Below, piece after piece: positions 7,178-15,987 of a DNA stretch of 37,748 nucleotides; within the stretch, counting starts at the first letter, position 1; each line of letters starts with the position of its first letter. A program made the position numbers and the translations under genes. This stretch comes from a virus, in the IMG/VR virus record IMGVR_UViG_3300020385_000025, positions 1 through 37,748 of that record; one strand, given 5' to 3'. A model generated the notes under the pieces. It searched no databases. It saw nothing but the letters and a program-made list of their open reading frames with translations, and was not told the DNA's origin.

Positions 7178-9948
7178 TAAGTTCCTGTACGCTGTAAGCC
7201 AAATGTTGTGCTAAGCACACCTGCCGCATCGCCGCCTTGGCGTATGTCGGCCACAAAGGCTTTAATAACAAATTCACTGTCGTTGGTGCGTTCTTGCTCT
7301 ACTTGGCCACTGCGGCTGGCATCTTCTATTAGTTGCACAGTTACATTCACAACCGTATTGCCGCCTGCACTTGCTGTTTGTTTAGCTGCAGGCAATTGGC
7401 TTGGGTTGAACACACGACCACCATTGCCGCCCGCAATGTAGTTTTTACCGCCTAACTCAAGCAGCTCAGGCGTATTGCGCTCACCAATTTCAATAAGCTT
7501 ATTGCCATTGGTATAACCACCGTATTGGAAGCCTGGTGGTTTTTGTGAAGCTATAGATTTAACCTGTAAAAGCCCCATACCAGTAATAACACCTGCGGCA
7601 ATTGGCCCAGCAATAGGGCCCAATTCAAGCGCTGCAGCTGCAGCGGTATAGGTGCTCATTAACGCTTTAGCAATGTTCAATGTTTGTTGAACTTTAAAGG
7701 CTTTTTTACTGTGTTTTGCGGCTTGCCCAGCTAAGTTCTCACCAATATCTAAACCAATCGCCACGCGGTCATTACCGCTGGCACGGTCTAAATCAACAAA
7801 TTGCTGTACCACTTGGCCATAGTTGCCCGCATACTTTAATTGTTCCTGGCGTTTACGATCTTCGTGTGCGGCTTCTTCAGCTTCCAAACGACTATGAAAG
7901 CCCTGTAATTCCGCTATTTCGGTTTCGTAGCGGTCGCGGCGGGTTTGGTCTTCAAGCTGGCGTAATTCATTTTGGCGCTGTGCATCGCGTGCTGCTTTAT
8001 CGGTTGCTAACTTATCAAGGGCAGCATCACGTTGTTGGCGTAGTTGTAGCTCAATTTCAGCATAGCGGGTGCTGTCTTTGCTTTGTTCATCCAGCGCTGT
8101 GCGTGCAATATCAACGCGGCGCGTGTATGACTGACGAATACGGTCTTCTTCAGTGAGTAAATCAGCCTCAAGCTGGCTAAAGTCTTTTTCAGAATCTGCT
8201 TGCTTGTTTTTTTGGTCGATTAACTTTGCTAAATTTTGCAATTCTTGCTGCTGAGCAGGAAGCAGCTTGGCGTATTTGCCGCTGGCTATTTCATAATTTA
8301 GTTTTTCAAGCTCAGTGTTTTTACCCAATAAAGCCAGGCGTTGCTGATAATTCGCATTGGCTTTTTGAAAGTTAGCTAATTCTTTTGGGTCTTGGCCTTT
8401 CTCAGGCGCTTTACCTGCAGGCTTACCGACTACCGATTGCAGCGCAACAATTTCATTTTTTAAATCAGTAACGCGCTGTTCTGCTGCTTGCACATCGTCA
8501 AACTTGCCTTTTAAAAACGGATTATTAAAACGCTGGCGAGCTTCATCAGCTAATTGAATGGCCCCTTGTAAACGCCCTTGCGCTAATAACAACAAGCCCT
8601 GTGCTTGTTTGCCCGTTAGGTTTGCATACGGGTTTAAATCCTTACTGGCTTCTTTTAGCTTGTTAACTGAATCAGTAGCATCATCAGAGCTGCTCGCAAA
8701 TTCATAAATGCCCCATGCCGCCAACATGATCAAACCAGCTGGCCCACCAAGTAAACCCATAGTGCCACCGAGCGCACGCATCGCAACATTAGAACCACGA
8801 ACAGCCGCAGTATGAGCAACCGTAGCCGCAGTTAACCGCGCTTTAGCGGGTGCTAAAATGTTACTCGCACCCGTTAAATTAACGGTTGTTTGCACACTGC
8901 GTAAATTAGCCTGTGCCGCTGCAAGCTCTGCTGCTGTCAACTTAACGGTTTCTTGTGCAGCTCGTACTTTGGCAATCGTGTTTTTAGCAAACCCCGCAGC
9001 ACTTACAGCTAAGCTGGTCGCTAAGCGCCCACCAATAATAAGTGCTAACGCGGTTACACCTGTGGTTAAGTTATCTACTAGCTCTTGATTGGTCGTTAGC
9101 TCATTTAACACACTGGTTACCGCATCAATAGCAGGTACTAACGCAGCACTCACTGGCTGCTCAACGCGGTTAACTAATTGCTCATAGGCGGTTTCAGCGC
9201 GATTAAGTGCCCCTGGAATGGTCTGCGCCGTACGCTGTGCTGCACCTTCATAATCATCAAACGCTTTAATAAGGGTTTCTTTAAAAAACTGACTGGTAAC
9301 CTTTCCGCTAATAACCATTTGTCTAAAGCCATTAGCATTAAGGCCCGCTGCTTTATCTAAACTTTGCATTAACCCTGGCAGTGGCTCAACTACTTGTTTA
9401 AACTCTTCTGCTTGCAATACACCAGCACTAAAACCTTGCGATATACCATACATCGCTTGCCCAAGTCGGTTTGTATCAGCCCCCAACTTACTGGCTACAT
9501 CACTCATACCCTCGAGTATTTGTTTGCTTTCCTTGTCTGTAACAATACCGCTATTTCTTAAGGTTAAAATTTGGCTGTAGCTATCTGCCATGCTCGAATA
9601 CACTTTATTGTGCTCATTACTTGTTTCTATCAAGTAACGTTGCACTTGGGCGTATTCTTGGCTTGATGAGGTAAGCCCTTGCAAACGGGCATTGAGTAAT
9701 TGAATTTGGCCAATATTTTGCACTTGTTGCTGTGCAAAATTAAGTGCCATAAAGCCACCAACGGCCGTAGCTAAACCGCCATAGCTTTGCGCTACGCTGT
9801 TATTACTTGAGGCTAACGCACGATTTTGCGCAACTTGCTGCTGCGTTTGTCGCTGTAGCGAGCGTATATCGTTTGCATTAGTACGCGTACCTTGGCTAAT
9901 TGCTTTGCCATCGTACAGTACTTTTAAACTCAAATTATATCGGCTCAT
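7177..9948 (-). CDS. Tail tape measure protein
   Basis: 923 residues from the ATG at 9948; an upstream in-frame ATG at 9978 would add ten residues. Residues about 60-270 form the tape-measure N-terminal domain (GIVTDKESKQILEGMSDVA and the following VLQAEEFKQVVE). Hydrophobic stretches near 300-330, 400-425 and 775-800 and long Gln/Lys/Glu-rich coiled coils (about 450-740) are typical. The protein sets tail length; by the usual rule of thumb a protein this size implies a tail of about 140 nm. It follows the frameshifted chaperone gene, as in nearly all long-tailed phages. Confidence 0.92.
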   Translation of the reverse strand: MSRYNLSLKVLYDGKAISQGTRTNANDIRSLQRQTQQQVAQNRALASSNNSVAQSYGGLATAVGGFMALNFAQQQVQNIGQIQLLNARLQGLTSSSQEYAQVQRYLIETSNEHNKVYSSMADSYSQILTLRNSGIVTDKESKQILEGMSDVASKLGADTNRLGQAMYGISQGFSAGVLQAEEFKQVVEPLPGLMQSLDKAAGLNANGFRQMVISGKVTSQFFKETLIKAFDDYEGAAQRTAQTIPGALNRAETAYEQLVNRVEQPVSAALVPAIDAVTSVLNELTTNQELVDNLTTGVTALALIIGGRLATSLAVSAAGFAKNTIAKVRAAQETVKLTAAELAAAQANLRSVQTTVNLTGASNILAPAKARLTAATVAHTAAVRGSNVAMRALGGTMGLLGGPAGLIMLAAWGIYEFASSSDDATDSVNKLKEASKDLNPYANLTGKQAQGLLLLAQGRLQGAIQLADEARQRFNNPFLKGKFDDVQAAEQRVTDLKNEIVALQSVVGKPAGKAPEKGQDPKELANFQKANANYQQRLALLGKNTELEKLNYEIASGKYAKLLPAQQQELQNLAKLIDQKNKQADSEKDFSQLEADLLTEEDRIRQSYTRRVDIARTALDEQSKDSTRYAEIELQLRQQRDAALDKLATDKAARDAQRQNELRQLEDQTRRDRYETEIAELQGFHSRLEAEEAAHEDRKRQEQLKYAGNYGQVVQQFVDLDRASGNDRVAIGLDIGENLAGQAAKHSKKAFKVQQTLNIAKALMSTYTAAAAALELGPIAGPIAAGVITGMGLLQVKSIASQKPPGFQYGGYTNGNKLIEIGERNTPELLELGGKNYIAGGNGGRVFNPSQLPAAKQTASAGGNTVVNVTVQLIEDASRSGQVEQERTNDSEFVIKAFVADIRQGGDAAGVLSTTFGLQRTGT

Positions 9949-10596
9949 GGTGCTCTCGTGCTGCGTTGATTGCTTCAACTTCTAATACCTGAAACTTTGC
10001 AAACGTATCAGGCGTAATCTCTAACCCAGCCAGCTTCCATGCCACGGCGGCATTGCTGTAACTAATGCCGTTTCCGTCTCCTTGCCATTGTGTTGACACC
10101 GTTAAAAACGCAGTAAGGGCCAGCGCATTGCACCTAAACACATTAAATTCTTTGTCTAGGTCGAGCGCTTTAACTTGGTCAATTACATGCTTTGGTGCGT
10201 TTTGCTGAGTTAATACATCTATTAAATGGGTTGTGTCTGGGTGTTCGTCGGCTACCCAATAGCGTGCAGCCTCTAGTAGTTTTTTCTTCCGGCCGTGGCA
10301 ACCGCTACAAAATAAGCGTCAATCACAGCGGTGCGCCACCAACTAATTTTTAAACACGCAGCCAAGTTCTCCGCATTAAATGGCAATGGCTTGTCGTCTT
10401 CGCCTACAAAGTCATCACCCCAGCCCACCAAAATCTTTTTAATAAAGTCATGGTCGCCGCCATTGGCCAACTGCTCATTATTGTTGTCATCAAGCAACTT
10501 AAACTTGCCTGTAAACTCATGAGTATCACCGTCAAAAGTAAATTTAACCGGCTGCTTAACTTCTAGGTTCTGCATAGTCACGATTGAAAAAGCCAT
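9935..10596 (-). CDS. Tail assembly chaperone, -1 frameshift product (G-T type)
   Basis: Ribosomes slipping -1 on A-AAA-AAC (10279-10285), just before the TAC-TAG end of the 107-residue ORF, enter a frame that stays open to 9935. I read every codon from 10279 to 10142 in that frame and found no stop (LLEAARYWVADEHPDTT...). It then joins the segment FRCNALALTAFLTVSTQ. The fusion is about 220 residues: 106 from the first frame plus 114. This is the lambda gpG/gpGT arrangement, where the extended form loads the tape measure with tail-tube subunits. The downstream segment has no ribosome site of its own, only a GTG at 10141, and resembles DUF1799-type tail proteins. Confidence 0.82.
10273..10596 (-). 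CDS. Tail assembly chaperone, short form (G type)
   Basis: 107 residues ending GRKNY; AGGAGA lies upstream of the ATG. It starts 36 bp after the tail-tube gene ends and precedes the tape measure, the fixed place of gpG-like chaperones. Small, acidic and probably soluble. It serves as the default product; a fraction of ribosomes make the extended form. Family assignment rests on position, size and the frameshift rather than on a motif. Confidence 0.82.
   Translation of the reverse strand: MAFSIVTMQNLEVKQPVKFTFDGDTHEFTGKFKLLDDNNNEQLANGGDHDFIKKILVGWGDDFVGEDDKPLPFNAENLAACLKISWWRTAVIDAYFVAVATAGRKNY
10279..10285 (-). promoter_or_regulatory. Programmed -1 frameshift slippery site A-AAA-AAC
   Basis: In the reading frame the codons are GGA AGA AAA AAC TAC TAG. 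The heptamer A AAA AAC fits X-XXY-YYZ and is among the sequences known to slip well in bacteria. The zero-frame stop follows one codon later, and the -1 frame is open for 114 codons. I did not identify a stimulatory downstream RNA structure. Confidence 0.8.
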
Positions 10597-10631
10597 TGTT
10601 TTCTCCTGGTGTTTAAATTGGTTTAAAAAAG

Positions 10632-11546
10632 TTAATCGAGTAGCAAGCTAAATTCGTCATTGCCAGCGCTTGGTAAAATAGCCAATGCCATTTCAATCTC
10701 TGCTTTTTTAGTGCGCTCAACATATTTAGGCTGTTTTACTTGCACTTTAGGGCAGCTAATTGTTACGCGGTGGCCACCTGCAGGGCCGTGCTTAATTTGT
10801 AAGTTGCCTGTTTGCGAGTTAAGAGCACGGCTAAAAAAGTCAATATCAGCAATGTTAGGCGCAGCAATATTCACCGAGCCAGACATAGCACGGTCTAAAA
10901 ATTCAATTTTTGCAGTGGTAAGCGTTGGGTCAAACTCCACTTCGTTACCGCTATCAATACTCAGTTTTGATGGCACCACCTCAAAGCCATGCAATAAAAA
11001 GTCAGTAGTACGCCCAGCGCCGAGCGGTATAGGCTTAGGCCATGCACTAAAGTCAGCAGCAGGCAATGCGTTATCACTGGGTGGTACATAAAGCCCTTTA
11101 AAATCGAACGACAAATAAGGAATGCCTTTCTCAAGCTCAATGGTATAGCTGCCTTGCGCGCCCAAGAGCGTGTGCTTATTTCGGCCAAGCTGAAAGTGCA
11201 TCGCCACCGATTCAACCGCATCAGACACAGGCGTATATTCAACACTGGTATCAGCCACAATTACTTCAGCCATACCACATGCGCGCATTAGCGGCCCCCA
11301 CGCTGGCGCTAAGCCCAACGTGCCCGAACCAACAAGCTCAACCTTAAAACTGATCCCCGCATACTCATTGGTAAACATGGTTTCTTCAGCGCCCAAATAC
11401 GGCGTATTTAAACCACGTTCAACCTCTTCGCCTTCTAAAGGGCGTACTTCAATATCTTTAGTTAGCATCGCATTTAGCACCGCTGGCAACGTGCCATAGG
11501 TCGCTTCTATTGCGGCTAAAAGGCTAGTTTGGCTCCACTTAATCAT
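10632..11546 (-). CDS. Tail tube (major tail) protein
   Basis: 304 residues with GGGGAAAG upstream. The composition is beta-rich, with a modest-affinity pattern known from siphophage tail tubes: an N-terminal segment (IEATYGTLPAVLNAMLTKDIEVRP), a central ELEKGIPYLSFDFKGLY and a C-terminal KVQVKQPKYVERTKKAEIEMAL. It sits right before the G/GT chaperone gene, the near-invariant place for this protein. There is no sheath gene beside it, consistent with a non-contractile tail. Its start overlaps the 48-residue gene upstream by 8 bp. Confidence 0.83.
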   Translation of the reverse strand: MIKWSQTSLLAAIEATYGTLPAVLNAMLTKDIEVRPLEGEEVERGLNTPYLGAEETMFTNEYAGISFKVELVGSGTLGLAPAWGPLMRACGMAEVIVADTSVEYTPVSDAVESVAMHFQLGRNKHTLLGAQGSYTIELEKGIPYLSFDFKGLYVPPSDNALPAADFSAWPKPIPLGAGRTTDFLLHGFEVVPSKLSIDSGNEVEFDPTLTTAKIEFLDRAMSGSVNIAAPNIADIDFFSRALNSQTGNLQIKHGPAGGHRVTISCPKVQVKQPKYVERTKKAEIEMALAILPSAGNDEFSLLLD

Positions 11547-11685
11547 TGTCTTTCCCCTTTGCTTTTACGGGTTTAGTAACTGGTTTTTTAACCGTGGCAA
11601 CCGGCTGTGTACGCGCAACTAGGGTTAACTCACCTTTTGCGTCTTTGGTATAGCTGCCGCCGTGGCTGGGTGTTTTACTCATCAT
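11539..11685 (-). CDS. 48-residue basic protein, unknown
   Basis: Reads MMSKTPSHGGSYTKDAKGEL and continues to KAKGKDND, rich in Lys, Thr and Pro. The start at 11685 (or the adjacent ATG at 11682) has a strong AGGAGA site 3-6 bases away. It fills the gap between the tail terminator and tail-tube genes and overlaps the tube start. Small proteins of this kind (DUF2635-like) occur in the same place in Mu-like phages, but I do not see a family signature. Too short for most length cut-offs. Confidence 0.68.
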   Translation of the reverse strand: MMSKTPSHGGSYTKDAKGELTLVARTQPVATVKKPVTKPVKAKGKDND

Positions 11686-11691
11686 GTTCTC

Positions 11692-12138
11692 CTAACTACT
11701 CACGTTCACGGTTAAATGCATTCGTGCCTGGTGGCATAACACGCCACAAAACATCACCGGTGTTTGGTCATCTAAAATAAGGCCGGTGTCGTCGCCATCG
11801 TCTAAATCGTCAACCAAATCACTCAATAGCGGATCAACAGCAAAGGCATCATCTAATGCGTCAATGGCATCTTCAAAGGCCACTTGGCTGCTGTCTTCAT
11901 CAACAAAGCTTTGTAAAAACACCACATCAAACGTATAGGTTTTAGTGGTTCGGGTAGCGTACGGGTTTTGGCGCTTGCGGCGCTTTAACCGTATATAACC
12001 GCCGGCAATACCCTCACCTTGGCCATACATATCTTTTAGCGTGTTCATGTTTTTACTAAAACGTTCTTTAGGGTAAAACGTGCCAATGTTGGCACCGTTT
12101 AACACCGCTACAATGGCCGCTCTAAGCTGTTCAAGCAT
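11692..12138 (-). CDS. Probable tail terminator protein
   Basis: 148 residues, starting with a strong GGGAGG site 5 bases upstream. The opening LRAAIVAVL followed by an Arg/Lys-rich beta segment (GYIRLKRRKRQNPYATRT) and an acidic centre (LVDDLDDGDDTGLILDD, about 110-126) fits the tail-terminator/minor-tail fold. It overlaps the gp10-like gene by 8 bp and precedes the tube. Assignment is mainly from gene order: connector, completion protein, terminator, tube. Confidence 0.65.
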   Translation of the reverse strand: MLEQLRAAIVAVLNGANIGTFYPKERFSKNMNTLKDMYGQGEGIAGGYIRLKRRKRQNPYATRTTKTYTFDVVFLQSFVDEDSSQVAFEDAIDALDDAFAVDPLLSDLVDDLDDGDDTGLILDDQTPVMFCGVLCHQARMHLTVNVSS

Positions 12139-12637
12139 TACCGCCTCCCAATGTATTCAGCAGCGTTTTCATTGCTTGGTTAAAACGCTCTTGAATATAA
12201 GGTTCACTGGCCTCTAGGCCTTCTTTAAACATAAATTGCCCATCAGTACCTCGAGAGTTAATTTTGAGTGCTATTAACGTGGCTACTTTTTCAGCCTCTA
12301 AGCCTTCTAGGTTTAATACCGCTTCTACCCAGTTCACTAACGGCTCAATAGGTGGCATGTGTGGCTTAGTGCCAAGCTCTACCGCTTCAGCGTAAAGTTT
12401 ACTGGTACCCACATAACCAATTTGCACAGTGGGGTTAATTATCACCTCACTGTTAATACTTGCCGCTAAGTGGCCACCTTCACCGGCTCCCGTAGGTGTT
12501 CGGCTTACAATTTGGTGCTGCGCATACGCCACGGCTTCATTCATCGCGCTCGACAACTCATTTTGTACAATCGCGGGTGAGTGTTGCCAAAGCTCAGTTA
12601 GCGCATCAAAGCCCTGGGCGGTAATTCGTACTGTCAT
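12131..12637 (-). CDS. HK97 gp10-like head-tail/tail completion protein
   Basis: 168 residues. The segment YAEAVELGTKPHMPPIEPL (about 84-102) is the hallmark of the HK97 gp10-like family, which joins the neck to the tail. It also has the usual N-terminal amphipathic helix (IVQNELSSAMNEAVAYAQHQI). Start overlaps the preceding stop (TAATG) and its own stop overlaps the next gene, indicating coupled translation. Confidence 0.85.
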   Translation of the reverse strand: MTVRITAQGFDALTELWQHSPAIVQNELSSAMNEAVAYAQHQIVSRTPTGAGEGGHLAASINSEVIINPTVQIGYVGTSKLYAEAVELGTKPHMPPIEPLVNWVEAVLNLEGLEAEKVATLIALKINSRGTDGQFMFKEGLEASEPYIQERFNQAMKTLLNTLGGGNA

Positions 12638-13014
12638 TAGCGCAACCGTTGGCGCTTAGGTAACGCAACAGGCTTACCATACGCTGAGCTTTTATTGTCA
12701 TTGATCACTACCGCGTTGTACTGGCTGCGGTAGCCGTTTGCGATGCGTCGGTAACTGTCGGCTTTGCTGCCGTGGTCAACGCTATCGCTGGAAATCGTGC
12801 TGTTATCATTGTTAGCAAAATAGGTCGCTAACATATCAATACAACTTGCTGCGGCCAGTTTTAAACAGGCATCAACATGTTCAATTGCAATATCTAAATT
12901 GCCCGTGTCTTTTTGGTACTTAGCAAGCATATCGGCATACGCGTTATTGATTTCTTCAGCGCTTAAAATGCCTTGCTCGTCTTGTACATAACTTGGCAAT
13001 CGTGTTGCATACAT
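12637..13014 (-). CDS. Head-tail connector (DUF1320/gp36-like)
   Basis: 125 residues from the ATG at 13014; AAGGG lies upstream. An in-frame start at 13056 would add 14 residues but has no ribosome site. The all-helical body with SYVQDEQGI, IEHVDACLKLAAASCIDMLATYF and a C-terminal GYRSQYNAVV matches small connector proteins that dock under the portal. In Mu-like phages a gp36-type gene follows the capsid gene, as here. Confidence 0.7.
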   Translation of the reverse strand: MYATRLPSYVQDEQGILSAEEINNAYADMLAKYQKDTGNLDIAIEHVDACLKLAAASCIDMLATYFANNDNSTISSDSVDHGSKADSYRRIANGYRSQYNAVVINDNKSSAYGKPVALPKRQRLR

Positions 13015-13079
13015 AATAAAAACCCTTATAAAGCGCATCCGTGCGCAACGTGTCATCCATCACCAGTTCACCAAGGAAA

Positions 13080-15347
13080 TTAAATAACTATCGCTTTAGT
13101 CGCACCACGGTAGTCAGTACATTGGCCACCATAAATGTGGCGGATCTTCATTGTAGTTTGGTCGTTCGTAAACACGGAGCCCACGTTCTGCATGTCTTGC
13201 GTAAAGATTTCAGGGTTTTCCATGCCATCTAAAAAGCCCATCTCAAAGTTAGCCAGCTCGCCTGGGTCCGTCATTAAGCCCCAATCGTTCGGATCAGTCG
13301 CACCAGGAACCCGCAGAATTTCGAGGTTAAGTTGCTGAGCAAAACCTTTGTCGTTGTTTTGCAGGCGTTGGAACAAGTCAAATGCAGCATCCACATTACC
13401 CAGCGAGCACAGTAAAAATGCTGGCTCAATTTCTAGCATCTCACCGGTATCAAGCTCTTGCTGATTCATAATCGCGCGCCAGTGGGCCATCAGCTCAGTT
13501 TGGTCAAGCGCACCACTAAACAGGTTGTTGTGGTCAGCATGAAACAGCGCTTTAGCATCCGGTGCATTGCGGTTGTTAATGTAAAAGTCCCATGCAAACT
13601 TACTAAGCGTTCGTGCAGCAGCACGGGCCAGCTTGTTAGGAATTTGCGTAATGATGTTGCGGTCATCATTTTTAATCATTTCCATAGTGATGGTTGCAAT
13701 ACCGCCTTTTTTGCTCACACGGTATTTCGCGTTGCTATCGGTAGGTTTTGCAAGCTCTGGGTAAGCGCCACTTTCAAGTACTTCTTGTAAGTCGCCATAG
13801 CCACCCCACTCAGTGACATTCTGATCTTTAAAATCAGTTGCAGTGCCAATGCGGAACACTTTGCGCCATAGCTGGTACTTCTCAAGGCTGCCATATACAT
13901 CAACCACGCGGCGGTTAATTACATCAGCCAGCACATTTGGCAGGCTATCGCTATCAAGTGCTTCGACCATACGGGTGCGGCTACAATCACGTAACTTACC
14001 TGTGCAGTGCTTGTCACCGGTCAGGTCAATGTAAGCTTCTTTAAGGCTCACAACGTCTTTGTTAGCAGGGTCAAATAATGCCGTGAGCATTTCAATGCCG
14101 CTTGGGTTATCGGAGTACTGCACACCATGCGGCATGTTCACTTTGCCCGACTCAGTAAACTGTTTTAAATAACTGGTTTCAGCATCAATTAAGCCTTTCA
14201 CCATTTCAGTGGTTAAGTCGTCTTTGCTTTGCACGCTTTCGGTTAAGCGTGTTTTGGCGGCGTCTGGCAAAGTCGATTGGTTAATTAACGCCACCGCGCT
14301 TTGCTTTGCTTCAACTAAACGTTGGCTTGCAACAATCACTTTATTCACATCAGCAAGGGTTAAGCCTTCAGCGTTACTAGGCTCTGGCGCACCGTGTTTT
14401 GCCAGCGCTTCGGTTAATTGCACAATAGCGGTTTCATCATCGTCAGCTGTCACAGATGCAGCTAACGCGGGGTTCGATTTTTTAAGCGCTTCGATTAGGC
14501 GCAACAATTGTTCATTCATGACATTGCCTTGATTATGAGCTTCTTTAAATGACACGATCCGACCACCTGCACCAGGTACCATGATCAAATCGACGGAATT
14601 AACTTTGAGGAACTGCTTAGCCGTGCGGTTAGCGCCTTTGCCTGTGGCTTTACCGTCTACATCAATACTTAAACCAAACAGCTCTTGCATGTTGTTATCA
14701 ACGGCTTCGCGCAATTTAGTGGCATAACCTGAGCTTTCTAGCACGGTTAAATCAGCTTGCAGAGCACCTTGCTTACCTGCGCCAATCCCTTCAACAAACT
14801 GGGCATTAGCAAACTGGCCAATCAAGTTGTTAAAGTGTTGAGCGCCGCCTTTTATATGGTCGTCATCAGACTTAACCATACACTTGGCACCGTTAAACAA
14901 AGGGGCAGCTTCACGCAGAACGTGGGCTGGGTAGTTCACACCATTTAAGCTTTTGCCAACTTCAATAAGCGTTACTAAAAACTTACTTGGCTTAATGTTA
15001 CTGGCTTCAATAAAACGGCTTTCGTCAAACCAGGCTTCGGTCAGCTTTACAACACCTGCTGGTTTAAACTCTTTAACCACTTCAACCGGTGCATCAAACG
15101 TAACTTGGTTAGCTTCGTTCACTGTGTAAGCGTATGCCCAGTAACGGCCATCTTTATTAACCACCACTTGTTCAGGGTAAAAAGCGGTAATATCTACCCA
15201 ACTATCACGGTGCGAATTATTAGGGACGATCACTTTTATAAGCTCACGGCGCACTAAGTCCATCACATCACGGTAATCAGATGTTTTAGCCTCAACAAAC
15301 GCACGGTTGCCTAAAAAGCCAGTACCTGCAGGTAATAAGGTCAACAT
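13080..15347 (-). CDS. Prohead protease / major capsid protein fusion
   Basis: 755 residues with AGGGG upstream. The first 260 residues look like a prohead serine protease: His171 in QHFNNLIG and Ser227 in FGLSIDV are likely catalytic. A helical, charged middle (about 277-400) could serve as internal scaffold. Residues about 400-755 resemble an HK97-fold major capsid protein (LWRKVFRIGTATDFKDQ; FAWDFYINNRN; C-terminal DYRGATKA). Such fusions are annotated in other prophages. A second ATG at 14519 (Met277) has AAGG 7 bases upstream and could give a separate scaffold-capsid chain, as Mu makes Z from within I. No other capsid gene exists in the window. Confidence 0.87.
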   Translation of the reverse strand: MLTLLPAGTGFLGNRAFVEAKTSDYRDVMDLVRRELIKVIVPNNSHRDSWVDITAFYPEQVVVNKDGRYWAYAYTVNEANQVTFDAPVEVVKEFKPAGVVKLTEAWFDESRFIEASNIKPSKFLVTLIEVGKSLNGVNYPAHVLREAAPLFNGAKCMVKSDDDHIKGGAQHFNNLIGQFANAQFVEGIGAGKQGALQADLTVLESSGYATKLREAVDNNMQELFGLSIDVDGKATGKGANRTAKQFLKVNSVDLIMVPGAGGRIVSFKEAHNQGNVMNEQLLRLIEALKKSNPALAASVTADDDETAIVQLTEALAKHGAPEPSNAEGLTLADVNKVIVASQRLVEAKQSAVALINQSTLPDAAKTRLTESVQSKDDLTTEMVKGLIDAETSYLKQFTESGKVNMPHGVQYSDNPSGIEMLTALFDPANKDVVSLKEAYIDLTGDKHCTGKLRDCSRTRMVEALDSDSLPNVLADVINRRVVDVYGSLEKYQLWRKVFRIGTATDFKDQNVTEWGGYGDLQEVLESGAYPELAKPTDSNAKYRVSKKGGIATITMEMIKNDDRNIITQIPNKLARAAARTLSKFAWDFYINNRNAPDAKALFHADHNNLFSGALDQTELMAHWRAIMNQQELDTGEMLEIEPAFLLCSLGNVDAAFDLFQRLQNNDKGFAQQLNLEILRVPGATDPNDWGLMTDPGELANFEMGFLDGMENPEIFTQDMQNVGSVFTNDQTTMKIRHIYGGQCTDYRGATKAIVI

Positions 15348-15358
15348 AATTTAGCCCC

Positions 15359-15898
15359 TTACTTAGCCGCTTTATCTGCAACAGGTTTAGCGGGCGCTTT
15401 ATCTGCAGCAGCTTTGGCATCCTTTTCAGCTTTATCAAGCAGCGCTTTAGCGTCAGCGCGGGCTTTAGCAATAATATCCGCCGCTTGCTTCTCTGCGTCT
15501 TTTGCTTTGTTTGCAGCGTCCAATTCTGCATTAGCAAGTAATTCTTTGGCTTTATCAGCGGCAGCGGCTTCTTGCTCCAGCAAGTTTTTACCAACATCGC
15601 TAGCGCCATCACTAACCAGTAAAGCTTCGGCAAGGTCGGCAGCAGCAAGTACACCTTCCACACGTTGGCCAGCTTTAGTAAGTGCTTTTACAACACCTGT
15701 TTCGCGCTCAACTTTAAAATCAAACACTTCTTCAGGTTGAACTTTGCGGATTTGCTTTTTAATAATCGGTTGACCACGTTCATCCGTTTTAGGCTTTTTG
15801 TCGTCGCCAATCTCTTTAACGTCTTCAACAATGTCGAGCACTTTGGTTGCTATTTCTAGTAACGCATGGCCCTTGGTCAGTAATGCAAAAAAACTCAT
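15359..15898 (-). CDS. Ala/Lys-rich coiled-coil protein beside the capsid gene
   Basis: 179 residues, AGGG upstream. Residues 1-35 are a hydrophobic helix-like start (FFALLTKGHALLEIATKVLDIVEDV). A beta-like part follows (about 45-80). Residues 95-179 are Ala/Lys/Asp heptads ending in a Pro-Ala-Lys tail, surely a long coiled coil or unfolded tail. It is the first gene after the promoter-like repeat at 15960-15982 and ends 11 bp before the protease-capsid gene. A scaffold, spacer or decoration role in head assembly fits, but I recognise no family. Confidence 0.7.
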   Translation of the reverse strand: MSFFALLTKGHALLEIATKVLDIVEDVKEIGDDKKPKTDERGQPIIKKQIRKVQPEEVFDFKVERETGVVKALTKAGQRVEGVLAAADLAEALLVSDGASDVGKNLLEQEAAAADKAKELLANAELDAANKAKDAEKQAADIIAKARADAKALLDKAEKDAKAAADKAPAKPVADKAAK

Positions 15899-15959
15899 TA
15901 TGTCGCCCTCAAGTTTGTTAGTTTGGCTAATGAGTTTTTAATGTAAGGGAATGTGGGGA

Positions 15960-15982
15960 GGGGCTAAATTAAAGGGTTTTAG
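15960..15982 (-). promoter_or_regulatory. Late-promoter-like repeat, head-gene copy
   Basis: The 23 bases are identical to those at 23164-23186. On the minus strand both contain CCCTTTAATTTAGCCCC, in which TTTAAT or TAATTT could serve as a -10 box. This copy lies after the stop of the two-TM protein gene and 62 bp upstream of the coiled-coil/protease-capsid genes. Mu uses several C-dependent late promoters, one before lys and one before the protease gene I; the two copies here have equivalent places. Confidence 0.6.
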
Positions 15983-15987
15983 GAAAG

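Noticed and set aside
7716-8156. Plus-strand open frame of 146 codons inside the tape measure region
   Set aside because: Shadow frame opposite a long coiled-coil gene; no ribosome site or recognisable product.
9935-10141. A separate 68-residue gene starting with GTG
   Set aside because: No ribosome site; the frame is open upstream to a slippery heptamer, so it is the end of a frameshift product.
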